From assembly GCA_964503885.1 (NCBI GenBank), contig CAZDCD010000003.1, positions 1-64,000 of the forward strand: 64,000 nucleotides of DNA. Reading direction: 5' to 3'. The notes under the pieces were generated by a model that was given only the letters and a program-made list of their open reading frames with translations, was not told where the DNA came from and searched no databases. The DNA is from CAZDCD01 sp964503885. GTDB lineage: Bacteria; Bacteroidota; Bacteroidia; Bacteroidales; UBA10428. Each line of letters opens with the position of its first letter. Positions within the stretch are counted from its first letter, which is position 1. The translations under genes and the position numbers were made by a program. Positions 54,091 through 63,258 of the stretch are shown here, in pieces.

Positions 54091-55008
54091 ATGAAAAACA
54101 ACAGGATATTCAATGGCAGTATTATTCCGGCTGCCCTATGCCTGGTCGCTTTTTCCTGTGGCCGGTCAGATAATGAATCCGATGCATTCGGCAATTTTGA
54201 GGCCGAAGAGATCATCGTCTCGGCACAGGTTCAGGGTGAACTCCTGAAATTCGACATCGAAGAGGGAGATAATCTTGAAGCCGGAAAACTTGCCGGAATT
54301 ATAGATTCAACGTCGCTTATATTGCAAAGATCTCAGCTCCTCGCCCAGAAGAAGGTTGTTTCTGCAAAAAAAAATAATGTGTATGCACAAATAAATGTAC
54401 AGAAAGAACAGTTGAAAAACCTAATCCGTGAGAAGAACCGCATTGAAAAGCTCCGGGCAGGAAATGCCGCCACACAGAAGCAGTATGATGACATTTCAGG
54501 CAATGTGGATGTGGCTGAATCCCAGATCAGTTCGGTAGAAACGCAGTTTGAGTCCATTAAAGCTGAAAATATGGTGCTGAACAGCCAGCTGGAACAACTG
54601 AACAATCAGCTGGAGAAATGCCGCATTATAAACCCTGTTTCAGGCACAGTGCTTGAAAAATATCTGAATGCCAATGAACTGGTAATTCCCGGTAAATCAC
54701 TTTACAAGATAGCCGATCTTTCGGAACTTGAACTTAAAGTATATGTCAGCGGCGGAATGTTGCCCGGCGTGAATATCGGCGATGAAGTAACGGTTATTAT
54801 CGATAAAAACAAGGATGAAGTACAAAAGTTACCCGGAAAAGTATCCTGGATATCCTCAGAGGTGGAATTCACACCAAAGATCATTCAGACGAGGGAAGAG
54901 CGTGTAAATATGGTATATGGAGTAAAAATCAGGGTGAAAAACGACGGAAGGATCAAAATCGGCATGCCCGGAGAAGTATTGTTCATCAAAAAAACCGGTG
55001 AAGTATGA
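54091..55008 (+). CDS. HlyD-family periplasmic adaptor, lipoprotein
   Basis: A 305-residue membrane fusion protein. A lipobox (VAFSC, Cys23) suggests an inner or outer membrane lipid anchor. A biotinyl-lipoyl-like half motif (about 40-70 and 180-205) brackets a coiled-coil hairpin (about 75-170), followed by a beta-barrel domain (about 205-300). It is like YbhG and links the permeases to TolC. It overlaps the GATase gene by 4 bases (ATGA). Confidence 0.9.
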   Translation: MKNNRIFNGSIIPAALCLVAFSCGRSDNESDAFGNFEAEEIIVSAQVQGELLKFDIEEGDNLEAGKLAGIIDSTSLILQRSQLLAQKKVVSAKKNNVYAQINVQKEQLKNLIREKNRIEKLRAGNAATQKQYDDISGNVDVAESQISSVETQFESIKAENMVLNSQLEQLNNQLEKCRIINPVSGTVLEKYLNANELVIPGKSLYKIADLSELELKVYVSGGMLPGVNIGDEVTVIIDKNKDEVQKLPGKVSWISSEVEFTPKIIQTREERVNMVYGVKIRVKNDGRIKIGMPGEVLFIKKTGEV

Positions 55009-55718
55009 AAATACAGGTTATCCTGCATGAAGAATTCGAAGGACTGGGATGCATTGAGAAATGGATCCTGACAAAAGGGTATGCACTATCTTTTACCCGC
55101 ACTTTTGCCGGCGATCCTTTTCCGGTAGCAGGCTCATTCGACTGGCTGATCATAATGGGTGGCGGAATGAGTGTTTATGAACGGGAAAAATACCCCTTTC
55201 TGAATGATGAAATATCTTTCATCCATTCCGTTATTCAGGAAAGAAAAACAGTGTTGGGTATATGCCTGGGGTCGCAGCTTATTGCACATGCACTGGGAAG
55301 CAATGTTTATCCTGCAGCCGAAAAAGAAATCGGGTGGTTTCCTGTCCACCTGAACCGAAAGAATTTTCCGGCGGTTCTGAAAACTATACCGGAAAGGCTA
55401 CTCCCCTTTCACTGGCACGGAGACACGTTTGATCTTCCGAAAGGCGCAGTTCACCTCGCTTCTTCAAAGCTTACCCCGAATCAGGCCTTTCTGTATTCGG
55501 ATAATGTGCTTGCATTGCAATACCACTATGAAGTCGATGAAACAGCCGTAAAACGGATGCTGGATCATATACCGACTGAAGAACCGAACGGCAGATATAT
55601 TCAGTCTTATAAACAGATCATTTCCGGGATAAGGCATACCCCGGCGAACAACGGGATAATGTTCAAGTTATTGGATTATCTTGAACGCATTACCCAGGGA
55701 AAAGTAACTCATGATTAA
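55005..55718 (+). CDS. Class I glutamine amidotransferase-like protein in efflux operon
   Basis: A 237-residue GATase-1 domain protein. The catalytic triad is complete: Cys87 in GICLGSQLIAHALG, His174 and Glu176 in LQYHYEVDE. It resembles stand-alone GMP-synthase-like amidotransferases (GuaA_N-like or YfeJ-like) with no synthetase domain. It is locked into the efflux operon: the start overlaps the adaptor stop by 4 bases and the stop overlaps the first ATPase by 8. Known relatives hydrolyse gamma-glutamyl bonds in xenobiotic or polyamine breakdown, so it may act on the exported substrate; this is an inference. Confidence 0.85.
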   Translation: MKIQVILHEEFEGLGCIEKWILTKGYALSFTRTFAGDPFPVAGSFDWLIIMGGGMSVYEREKYPFLNDEISFIHSVIQERKTVLGICLGSQLIAHALGSNVYPAAEKEIGWFPVHLNRKNFPAVLKTIPERLLPFHWHGDTFDLPKGAVHLASSKLTPNQAFLYSDNVLALQYHYEVDETAVKRMLDHIPTEEPNGRYIQSYKQIISGIRHTPANNGIMFKLLDYLERITQGKVTHD

Positions 55719-56640
55719 CATACGGGAAATATCAAAAACTTTCGGGGATACACGGGCTCTCGAAAATGTCACACTTGACATACCCGATGCATGCATCTAC
55801 GGTTTTATCGGACCCGACGGGGCAGGCAAGACCACTTTGTTCAGGATCATCACCAGCCTGATGATCCCTGATAACGGACAGGTGCTGATCAACGGACTGG
55901 ATCCGGTAAAAGAATTTAAGAAAATCAGGAAGTTCATCGGTTACATGCCCGGCCGGTTTTCGCTCTACCCTGATCTGACTGTTGAAGAAAACCTGTCGTT
56001 TTATGCGACAGTTTTCGGTACCACGATCAGCGAAAATTATCACCTGATAAAAGGCGTGTATTCACAGATCGAACCGTTCAAAAAAAGGCTTGCACGGAAT
56101 TTATCAGGTGGAATGAAACAAAAGCTTGCCCTCTCCTGTGCCCTTGTCCATAGTCCGGATTACCTGGTACTTGATGAACCGACTACCGGAGTGGATGCCG
56201 TATCGAGAAAAGAATTCTGGGAATTGCTGAACGGACTTCGGAACAAAGGCATGACCATATTGGTTTCAACGCCTTACATGGACGAAGCGGGCCTGTGCGA
56301 TGAAATAGCATTGATCCATAAGGGCAGGATCCTTGAAAAAGACACACCAAAAGCCATTATTAATGGTTTTCGGAAAAGGATATACGCCATTTCCACTTCA
56401 AATATGATTGAATTGATACACGATCTGAAGCAATATGACAATGATGCATCATCATACCTGTTCGGTCAGTATATCCATTATTCTTCGCAGCACGAACCTG
56501 ACAGGAACAGGCTGAAAGAATACCTGAAAACAAAAGGTCATGACAGGATTAAAATTGAAGCCATCGATCCGACGATCGAAGATGTTTTTATTGATGCAAT
56601 TCCTGCAACAGAGGTGGCAAAAGAAAAGACGATCCGATGA
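55711..56640 (+). CDS. ABC transporter ATPase, first half of split YbhF
   Basis: A 309-residue ATPase with Walker A GPDGAGKTT (about 33-41), signature LSGGMKQKLALSCAL and Walker B YLVLDEPTTGVD. About 80 residues follow the nucleotide-binding domain, ending with IEAIDPTIEDVFIDAI. In E. coli the two ATPases of the YbhFSR exporter are fused in one YbhF chain; here they are separate, and this corresponds to the N-terminal half. It overlaps neighbours by 8 and 4 bases. Confidence 0.9.
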   Translation: MINIREISKTFGDTRALENVTLDIPDACIYGFIGPDGAGKTTLFRIITSLMIPDNGQVLINGLDPVKEFKKIRKFIGYMPGRFSLYPDLTVEENLSFYATVFGTTISENYHLIKGVYSQIEPFKKRLARNLSGGMKQKLALSCALVHSPDYLVLDEPTTGVDAVSRKEFWELLNGLRNKGMTILVSTPYMDEAGLCDEIALIHKGRILEKDTPKAIINGFRKRIYAISTSNMIELIHDLKQYDNDASSYLFGQYIHYSSQHEPDRNRLKEYLKTKGHDRIKIEAIDPTIEDVFIDAIPATEVAKEKTIR

Positions 56641-57380
56641 ATGCTCCTGAGAAGATCATAGAAGTAAAAAATATGGTGAAGAAATTCGGCGAATTTGTAG
56701 CCAACGATAACCTGACATTCGATGTATACAAGGGAGAGATATTCGGATTCCTTGGTGCCAACGGCGCAGGCAAAACCACTGCCATTAAGATCCTCTGCGG
56801 ATTATCGTATCCAACCTCAGGGGACATAAAAGTTGCCGGGTTCGATGTGTATACACAACGTGAAAAAATCAAAAGATCAATCGGATACATGAGCCAGCGT
56901 TTCTCATTATATGAGGATCTTACAATAAAAGAAAACATTGCATTTTATGCAGGTATCTACGGAATGCGACGCAAAGAGATCACATCGCGAACCCTGGATC
57001 TTCTCGAGCGTTTGCAGCTTAAAGATGCCGCTGACAAGCTTGTCAGGGAAATTCCTCTCGGATGGAAACAAAAACTGGCTTTCTCGGTTGCCATTTTTCA
57101 TGATCCGGGACTTGTTTTTCTAGATGAACCAACCGGAGGAGTTGATCCGATCACCCGCAGGAAATTCTGGGAACTGATATATGAAGCATCTGCCAGAGGA
57201 GTCACGGTATTTGTTACCACACATTATATGGACGAAGCTGAATATTGCAACCGGGTATCGATCATGTCGGAGGGAAAGATCGAGGCGCTGGATACACCTG
57301 AAAACCTGATATCGGCATACAACGTGAAGAATATCAATGACGTTTTTGTAAAAATTGCCAGGAATAAAGACTATGAATGA
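56637..57380 (+). CDS. ABC transporter ATPase, second half of split YbhF
   Basis: A 247-residue ATPase with Walker A GANGAGKTT and Walker B LVFLDEPTGGVD. The signature loop is degenerate: where LSGG is expected it reads IPLGWKQKLAFSVAI, as in the C-terminal half of YbhF. It probably pairs with the preceding ATPase to make one active and one altered site. It overlaps the HAD gene by 8 bases. Confidence 0.9.
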   Translation: MNAPEKIIEVKNMVKKFGEFVANDNLTFDVYKGEIFGFLGANGAGKTTAIKILCGLSYPTSGDIKVAGFDVYTQREKIKRSIGYMSQRFSLYEDLTIKENIAFYAGIYGMRRKEITSRTLDLLERLQLKDAADKLVREIPLGWKQKLAFSVAIFHDPGLVFLDEPTGGVDPITRRKFWELIYEASARGVTVFVTTHYMDEAEYCNRVSIMSEGKIEALDTPENLISAYNVKNINDVFVKIARNKDYE

Positions 57381-58038
57381 AAAGATAGCAGCAATATTTG
57401 ATATGGACGGAGTGCTTGTGGATAACCATGAATACCATTTCAAGGCCTGGATGCAGTTTTGCAAAAAACATAACCTTACCATAACACGGGAACGGTTTCT
57501 TGGCTATTTCGGGGGATCGAGCCAGGTGATCCTCGAAGGGATTTTCGGAAGGACCCTTAGTGATTCTGAGACCGCAAAATATTCCGAAGAAAAGGAAACC
57601 ATGTACAGGGCACTATACAAGCCTCATTTTCACCTGGTGGATGGTTTGACCGATTTGCTGCAGGAACTTAGAAAAGCCGGCGTACCGGCCGCAATTGCCA
57701 CATCGGGTCCCCTGGTAAATGCTGAGTTCGTTGCTAAAGAAGGCAGGCTTGAAGGGTTTTTCAGGGTGATTATTCACGATTCGATGATCAGGCACCTTAA
57801 ACCCGATCCGGAAATTTTCCATAAAACGGCTAAGGCACTGCACATGCTCCCTTCACAATGTGTTGTATTCGAAGATTCTCACAGGGGTATTGAAGCCGCC
57901 CAAAAAGCCGGAATGAAAGTAGTAGGATTGGCCACAACAAATACGCCTGAAAAAATCAACCATACCGATCTGATTATCAATGATTTCAAGGAAATCAGCC
58001 TGCGGATAATTTTTGAATTGCTGCATAACAAAGAATAA
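57373..58038 (+). CDS. HAD family hydrolase, beta-phosphoglucomutase-like, within efflux operon
   Basis: A 221-residue HAD subfamily IA protein starting at ATG 57373. Asp10 and Asp12 are catalytic (FDMDGVLVDNHEYH); motif II is IATSGP, the lysine lies in HLKPDPEIF, and the acidic motif is VFEDSHRGIEAAQKAG. The His/Glu-containing cap start is beta-PGM-like. The overlap with the ATPase stop (8 bases) places it firmly in the exporter operon, between the ATPases and the permeases. The substrate is unknown; a phosphate group on the exported compound is one possibility. Confidence 0.85.
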   Translation: MNEKIAAIFDMDGVLVDNHEYHFKAWMQFCKKHNLTITRERFLGYFGGSSQVILEGIFGRTLSDSETAKYSEEKETMYRALYKPHFHLVDGLTDLLQELRKAGVPAAIATSGPLVNAEFVAKEGRLEGFFRVIIHDSMIRHLKPDPEIFHKTAKALHMLPSQCVVFEDSHRGIEAAQKAGMKVVGLATTNTPEKINHTDLIINDFKEISLRIIFELLHNKE

Positions 58039-58070
58039 CCATGAAAAACTAAAAAATTAAAAACTTAAAG

Positions 58071-59177
58071 ATGAACAACTTCATCGGTTTTGTTAAAAAA
58101 GAATTTCTCCATATCCTGCGCGATTACAGAACACTGATCGTGCTTTTCGGTCTGCCGGTAGCACAAATACTGATATTCGGGTTTGTTATCAGGAACGAAC
58201 TTCAGGGAGTGAAAATTGCTGTTCTTGACTATTCGCAGGATGAAGTAACGCATGAACTGATCACAAAAATCGTCTCATCGGAATTCTTTGAGTTGTATGC
58301 AAACCTGACCGACGAAAGTGAAATAGAATCGGTATTTAAAAAGGGGAAAGTCAAGGAAGTGGTGGTTTTTGAGAGGGATTTTGCTGCACACCTTGAGCGT
58401 GAAGGTATAGCATCGGTCCAGCTCATCTCCGATGCTTCGGACCCGAACTCGGCAAGCCTGGTTGTGAATTATACAAGAGGTATCCTCTTAAGCTATATCA
58501 GAGACCTGAATAAAGAGATGAAAATGCAGATGCAGATCGTCCCCGAAGCAAGAATGATGTTCAACCAGGGATTGAAAAGTGCTTTTATGTTCGTTCCGGG
58601 AACAATGGCCCTGATATTGATGCTTGTATCAGCCATGATGACCTCGATATCGATTGCACGTGAAAAAGAGATGGGAACTATGGAAGTATTGCTTGTCTCT
58701 CCGCTTAAACCCATACAGATCATTGTGGGAAAAGTAATGCCATACGTTCTTTTATCCTGCATAAATGCAGTGGTTATTATTTCCCTCGGTTATTTTGTCT
58801 TTCAGCTTCCTATTCATGGCAGCCTGGTCTTGCTTTTCGGAGAAACAATCCTGTTCATTACCCTCGCCCTTTCGCTTGGTATCCTTATCTCGACTATGGC
58901 AAACAGCCAGCAAGTGGCGATGTTCATATCCATGTTTGCATTGATGCTTCCGACAATACTATTATCCGGGTTTATATTTCCAATAGAAAACATGCCGGCC
59001 ATACTTCAATGGCTTTCATATATCGTACCTCCGAGATACTTTATTGCGATTCTCAGAAGTGTGATGCTTAAAGGTACAGGTTTTTTGAACATTTGGAAAG
59101 AAACGGCTGTACTGGTAACTATGACAGCTTTCTTTATCGGTCTGAGCGTTTATAAATTTAAAATAAGGTTGGAATAA
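58071..59177 (+). CDS. ABC-2 type permease 1 (YbhS/YbhR-like)
   Basis: A 368-residue inner membrane permease: one N-terminal transmembrane helix (about 20-40), a periplasmic domain (about 50-170), then five helices (about 175-365). It contains REKEMGTMEVLLVSPLKP, the coupling-helix motif that contacts the ATPases. It follows the HAD gene after 32 bases and precedes a paralogue after 3 bases; the two form the heterodimeric pore. Confidence 0.9.
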   Translation: MNNFIGFVKKEFLHILRDYRTLIVLFGLPVAQILIFGFVIRNELQGVKIAVLDYSQDEVTHELITKIVSSEFFELYANLTDESEIESVFKKGKVKEVVVFERDFAAHLEREGIASVQLISDASDPNSASLVVNYTRGILLSYIRDLNKEMKMQMQIVPEARMMFNQGLKSAFMFVPGTMALILMLVSAMMTSISIAREKEMGTMEVLLVSPLKPIQIIVGKVMPYVLLSCINAVVIISLGYFVFQLPIHGSLVLLFGETILFITLALSLGILISTMANSQQVAMFISMFALMLPTILLSGFIFPIENMPAILQWLSYIVPPRYFIAILRSVMLKGTGFLNIWKETAVLVTMTAFFIGLSVYKFKIRLE

Positions 59178-59180
59178 CGT

Positions 59181-60302
59181 ATGAGAACAATACTATTTAT
59201 CCTGCGGAAAGAATTTTTGCAGGTTTTCAGAAACAGGACCATGCTTCCCATAATCTTCCTTGTACCTATGGTACAACTTTTAATTCTGGCTAATGCCGCA
59301 ACTATGGAGATGAAAAAGATCACCATGGATGTGGTGGACCTTGATCTCTCCCCTGTTTCGAGAAAACTGGTCAGTAAATTTGAGGGATCGCCCTTTTTTT
59401 ATGTCCGGGGTTCAACTTTTTCGATTGAGGAAGCCAAAACCGATCTCCTTGAAAGCAATGCCGATATGATCCTGCAGATCCCGGGTGAGTTTGAGAAAAA
59501 CCTGGTAGTACAAAACCGGGGTAATATCCAGCTGCTTATCGATGCGGTCAATGGAATGAAAGCCAGCCTGTCAAATGCTTATGCACAGTCGGTGATCAGC
59601 GAATTCAATGCGGAGCTTTCCGGTGAAAAGGGAACCAATGTGCTTAATCCCAGAAAACCCAAAACCATTCTAATTGAGAATGCATTCTGGTATAATCCCG
59701 AACTCAATTTTAAATATTACATGGTACCCGGTATCCTGGTGATCCTTGTATCGATCATCGGCATCTTTCTCACAGCGCTCAATATTGTAAGGGAAAAAGA
59801 AACCGGCACTATTGAGCAGATCAATGTCACGCCCATCAGAAAATACCAGTTTATTGCCGGTAAATTACTACCGTTCTGGATTATAGCCTTGTTTGAACTG
59901 GGGTTTGGCCTGTTGATCGGTAAAATACTGTTCAGGCTTCCGGTGGTGGGCAGTATAACGCTTCTGTTCTCATTTGCCGCATTTTATCTCATCGTCTTAC
60001 TGAGTCTGGGTCTGCTAATCTCCACACTCTCAAATTCTCAACAACAAGTTATGTTCCTCTCGTTCTTTTTTCTCATCACCTTTATTCTTATGAGCGGAGT
60101 ATTTACCCCGGAAGAAAGCATGCCGGTGTGGGCGCAGCGGATCAATATCCTCAATCCGTTTGCCTATTTTATGCGGGTCATCAGAATGATCCTGCTAAAA
60201 GGTTCAGGATTCACTGATGTCTATCGTGAATTCCTTTCAATAACCGTGTTCGGCATTGTGGTTTTGAGCCTTGCCATCTGGCGATACAGGAAGATTGCAT
60301 AA
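59181..60302 (+). CDS. ABC-2 type permease 2 (YbhS/YbhR-like)
   Basis: A 373-residue paralogue of the preceding permease with the same layout and the coupling motif REKETGTIEQINVTPIRK (about 200-217). It is the last gene of the TetR-TolC-HlyD-GATase-ATPase-ATPase-HAD-permease-permease operon. A terminator lies at 60496. The tandem octamer repeat at 60314 sits just after the stop. Confidence 0.9.
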   Translation: MRTILFILRKEFLQVFRNRTMLPIIFLVPMVQLLILANAATMEMKKITMDVVDLDLSPVSRKLVSKFEGSPFFYVRGSTFSIEEAKTDLLESNADMILQIPGEFEKNLVVQNRGNIQLLIDAVNGMKASLSNAYAQSVISEFNAELSGEKGTNVLNPRKPKTILIENAFWYNPELNFKYYMVPGILVILVSIIGIFLTALNIVREKETGTIEQINVTPIRKYQFIAGKLLPFWIIALFELGFGLLIGKILFRLPVVGSITLLFSFAAFYLIVLLSLGLLISTLSNSQQQVMFLSFFFLITFILMSGVFTPEESMPVWAQRINILNPFAYFMRVIRMILLKGSGFTDVYREFLSITVFGIVVLSLAIWRYRKIA

Positions 60303-60313
60303 AAGTGTTGAAA

Positions 60314-60337
60314 TGATAAGGTGATTGAGTGATTAGG
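60314..60337. repeat. 8-bp tandem repeat, three units (TGATNRRG)
   Basis: TGATAAGG, TGATTGAG, TGATTAGG: the reverse complement of the octamer repeat at 37825-37856, with the same period. It lies just after the second permease gene. Confidence 0.65.
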
Positions 60338-60495
60338 TACAAAATACCTTTCGGATACCAATCCGATTGAGAACTCCTCAATGGTTGAAACAGAAGAAGG
60401 AGACCTTATTTTGCCGGCAAGAACATTAGTGGTCGGCAGATTTCCGAAAATTGCCATGATCAAGATCACACCCGACCAACCCGGATCCTGAAAGT

Positions 60496-60536
60496 TCCCT
60501 GAAAACAACCAATTGCCTTCAGGGAGCGGTTTTTTC
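60496..60536 (+). terminator. Terminator of the efflux operon
   Basis: TCCCTGAA (60496-60503) / TTCAGGGA (60518-60525), loop 14 bases, then GCGG and TTTTTT (60530-60535). It overlaps the 3' end of the convergent TonB receptor gene, whose last codons begin at 60519. Confidence 0.75.
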
Positions 60537-62558
60537 AATTTCATACCGAAAGCCGGCCCTTATCCATCTTCCCGGTTGTTCCAGGGAGCCATTGTCGACA
60601 TACCGGGTATTCAGAATATTCGAAGCCTCGACATATATACTGAGATTTTTATTCTGCCAGAATATTCTTCCGTCCGCCAGCCAATAGGGCAGGAAAGCAC
60701 TGGTTGCATATTCTCCGGAAACCTGATCATACGTAACATATTCACCGTTCCTATCCTGATAATACAGGTTCCACGTTGCATGCATTTTTCCGGGAAGCCT
60801 GTGGGTAAGCATTACTGTGAGTTTGTTCCGGAGATTGTAATATTTCGAAAGGGAATCACCCACGGATTTGTCTACGTCAAGAAAGGCATAATTCACTTGC
60901 AGATTCTCCAGAACCCTTCCCACCGGAATTCCCCGGAATCTTATACCGGCGGAAATTTCCAATCCCTGAGACCGGTAATGGGGAATATTGAATGCCAGGA
61001 ACCTCCGGAAATAATCAGACCACAGGTAATCTACAATATCCCTGCCCCGCGAATTGAAATAAGCAACCTTTGCGCCGGCCGTTTTTTGCTGGTATAAGAC
61101 CCCTACCTCTGCCGATGATAATACGCCCGGTTTCAGGTCGAGATTGCCCTGATTTGACGGATCAACATAGAACAGGTCGGTGAATGTCGGAAGGTGAACC
61201 GAACGGTTAAAGCTTGAAAACAGCCTGAGCTTGCTGTTCAGAGAATAGCTCAGATCAATTCCCGGAAAAAATCCGGGTTTCTGCGGGTAATCCGAATTCC
61301 AGTTGAACATTGCCCCACCTGAAATGCTGAACCGGCTGATAGAAATACGCTGCTCCCAAAACAGGCCAATATTGGTCCTGCTGTACTTACGGGTGTAAAA
61401 TGCGCTGTCCTCACCTTTTACAGGAATCGGCTCAGTCACTGGGTTTCCCAGATTATTGCTGATAATATTTTCTGATCTGGTATCCACTCCGAAGGAAGAT
61501 TTTCCAAAGAGGCTCTCAAACGACCAGTTCACCTGAGTCCCGAAAATATCCGTAAGGTGAAAGTTCTGGTAAAAATCCGGATTGCTTTTATCGAGGATAA
61601 AATGATCTGATTTTCTGCGCCAGTAGACCTGGGGAGTAAACCTTATCTTTTCTCCGGTAAAGAACCTGAGGCTGGCAAGGATCACATCTCCATCTTCATA
61701 CTGGGCAGGAAACCTTGGAGAATAAAATGCATTCGCACCGAAACCTTTCCGGGCGAATCCGGCCTGCCACTCAAATCCTGCATTCCGGCTTCCATACGTG
61801 CCGGAATAATAAACACTTTGCCTGCTGAATCCGGTATTGAATGAGTACCCGTCAGAAGTTGATCCGCTGTATGACAACTGGTGTGTTGTTTTACCCAGAG
61901 GTGTGCCTGTGGTAACATCCCACCTGCCAAAACCATGTTCTCCATAAACTGCGCTTACACCCAGGTTACTTTTTTTCCCCTTCCTTGTTATAATATTTAT
62001 TGCCCCGGTGAATGCATTTGATCCATAAACCCTGGCTCCCGGGCCGTTCAGAATTTCTATCCTTTCAATATTTTCCAGATCAACCGGTAAATCAAGATTC
62101 AGATGCCCGGTCTGGACATCAGTAATGTTGATCCCGTTTAACAGCACCAGCACATGATCAAATGTTCCCCCTCGGATGGAAATATCAGATTGAACACCCA
62201 GTGGGCCTCGTTCTCTTATGTCTATATTTCCCAATGATCCCAGCAGCTCGCCAATGTCCTGAACCGGCGCCTGCGCTATCTCATCGCGGGTAATAACGGT
62301 AACAATCCGGGCTACATTGCTGTATACATCGGGACTTCGCTGGCCAATCACTTCAACTTCTTCAAGATCGATTTGCCTTTCATCTTGAAGGGTATCCTGT
62401 TGGGCAGCTATCGGAGCAGAATGGAATACGAATGTATAAATGATCAACAGGTGTCCGATTTTAATTGCTTTTTTCAGGCTGTTATAAGCACCGTAATTCT
62501 TACGGCTCCATCTTTTGAAAACAAATAAAGGAGGGTTTGTGATGATCGCAGATCGCAT
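60519..62558 (-). CDS. TonB-dependent outer membrane receptor, BtuB-like layout
   Basis: A 679-residue receptor starting at ATG 62558, 22 bases after a -7 box (CAAATATA on plus, 62580-62587); a TTG further upstream would overlap that promoter and is rejected. The N-terminus carries a basic RWSRKNYGAYNSLKKAIKIG segment before the hydrophobic signal region (ending near IAAQ). A TonB-box-like and plug domain (about 55-170, with RGGTFDHVLVLLNGINITD and NGPGARVYGSNAFTGAINI) and a 22-strand barrel follow, closing with a terminal aromatic strand. A vitamin or small siderophore is likely, not a SusC-type glycan (no SusD). No cobalamin riboswitch is seen upstream. Confidence 0.88.
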   Translation of the reverse strand: MRSAIITNPPLFVFKRWSRKNYGAYNSLKKAIKIGHLLIIYTFVFHSAPIAAQQDTLQDERQIDLEEVEVIGQRSPDVYSNVARIVTVITRDEIAQAPVQDIGELLGSLGNIDIRERGPLGVQSDISIRGGTFDHVLVLLNGINITDVQTGHLNLDLPVDLENIERIEILNGPGARVYGSNAFTGAINIITRKGKKSNLGVSAVYGEHGFGRWDVTTGTPLGKTTHQLSYSGSTSDGYSFNTGFSRQSVYYSGTYGSRNAGFEWQAGFARKGFGANAFYSPRFPAQYEDGDVILASLRFFTGEKIRFTPQVYWRRKSDHFILDKSNPDFYQNFHLTDIFGTQVNWSFESLFGKSSFGVDTRSENIISNNLGNPVTEPIPVKGEDSAFYTRKYSRTNIGLFWEQRISISRFSISGGAMFNWNSDYPQKPGFFPGIDLSYSLNSKLRLFSSFNRSVHLPTFTDLFYVDPSNQGNLDLKPGVLSSAEVGVLYQQKTAGAKVAYFNSRGRDIVDYLWSDYFRRFLAFNIPHYRSQGLEISAGIRFRGIPVGRVLENLQVNYAFLDVDKSVGDSLSKYYNLRNKLTVMLTHRLPGKMHATWNLYYQDRNGEYVTYDQVSGEYATSAFLPYWLADGRIFWQNKNLSIYVEASNILNTRYVDNGSLEQPGRWIRAGFRYEIEKTAP

Positions 62559-62888
62559 ATGGTGGTATTTTAAAGGATTCAAATATAGAGAATAAATCCT
62601 GAATATGTTGATGCTTAGAATTACACAGAATCAGGATTAAGATAATTATTTATAATGAATCTAAATAGTTGAAGCGGAACAATATTGAATATCACCTGAT
62701 TAATGATTTGACACATTTGAACACATATGGAATAAAAAAATCGTATTTCTGAAGCCCTTTACAGGCAGGCTTTACAGAAGCGACTCACCCCGGGTAAGGC
62801 TAAGATAATGAGGTATTAATGCATGGTCTGAATTAATCGGAACGGTAAAAATAGCTAACTCACTGTTTATAAATTAAAACAAAAAAAA
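62559..62888. other. Intergenic region between divergent TonB receptor and lipoprotein
   Basis: It holds the TonB receptor -7 box (62580-62587, minus) and, further right, the lipoprotein promoter (62889-62918, separate entry). Between them no gene is seen. A short GGCAGGC occurs at 62764-62770, related to the dispersed hairpins. Confidence 0.5.
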
Positions 62889-62918
62889 TTTGTATTAAGA
62901 AATTATTTGTTATTTTTG
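62889..62918 (+). promoter_or_regulatory. Promoter of the small lipoprotein (TTTG / TATTTTTG)
   Basis: TTTG at 62889-62892 and TATTTTTG at 62911-62918 with an 18-base spacer. The start codon is at 62968. Confidence 0.7.
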
Positions 62919-62967
62919 TTGGCAAATCCTGTAAATTAAGTAATTCATTTTAAAAAAATTTAGGAAC

Positions 62968-63165
62968 ATGAAAAAAGTTAGTTTGTTGCTTGTATCAATC
63001 GCACTGTTTGGTTTTATCGCTTTAAATTCATGCAAGAACCAAGCCAAACCCGCAGAAGAAGAAACTACTGAAGATGTAATGGAAGAAGCTCCGGCCCAGG
63101 AACCTATGGCTGATACTGCTGCCACAATGGAATCCGAAGCTCCTGCTGAAGCACCTGCTGAATAA
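62968..63165 (+). CDS. Small acidic lipoprotein
   Basis: A 65-residue protein with a lipoprotein signal peptide (LFGFIALNSC, Cys22) and a short acidic tail rich in Glu, Ala and Pro, ending in repeated EAPAE. It has no known domain. It would sit on the outer or inner membrane as a flexible charged chain. A good promoter and a strong terminator bracket it as a single-gene unit, so it may be well expressed. Confidence 0.7.
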   Translation: MKKVSLLLVSIALFGFIALNSCKNQAKPAEEETTEDVMEEAPAQEPMADTAATMESEAPAEAPAE

Positions 63166-63190
63166 ACTGATTGAGTGCGTAAGAAATTAA

Positions 63191-63219
63191 AAGCAGGATA
63201 AGTTTCCTGCTTTTTTTTT
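63191..63219 (+). terminator. Terminator of the small lipoprotein
   Basis: AAGCAGGA (63191-63198) / TCCTGCTT (63205-63212) with a 6-base loop, followed by nine T. A strong intrinsic terminator 26 bases after the stop codon. Confidence 0.9.
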
Positions 63220-63258
63220 GCTATTTTTTAAGAACTACAGGATATATGAGAAACAATC

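Noticed and set aside
60340..60490. Plus-strand frame of about 50 codons after the second permease (MVETEEGDLILPARTLVVG...)
   Set aside because: No start signal, no family, and it lies in repeat-bearing intergenic DNA before the terminator.
62588..62967. Cobalamin riboswitch upstream of the TonB receptor
   Set aside because: No B12-box-like core or matching stems are seen on the minus strand, so the vitamin B12 link remains unproven.
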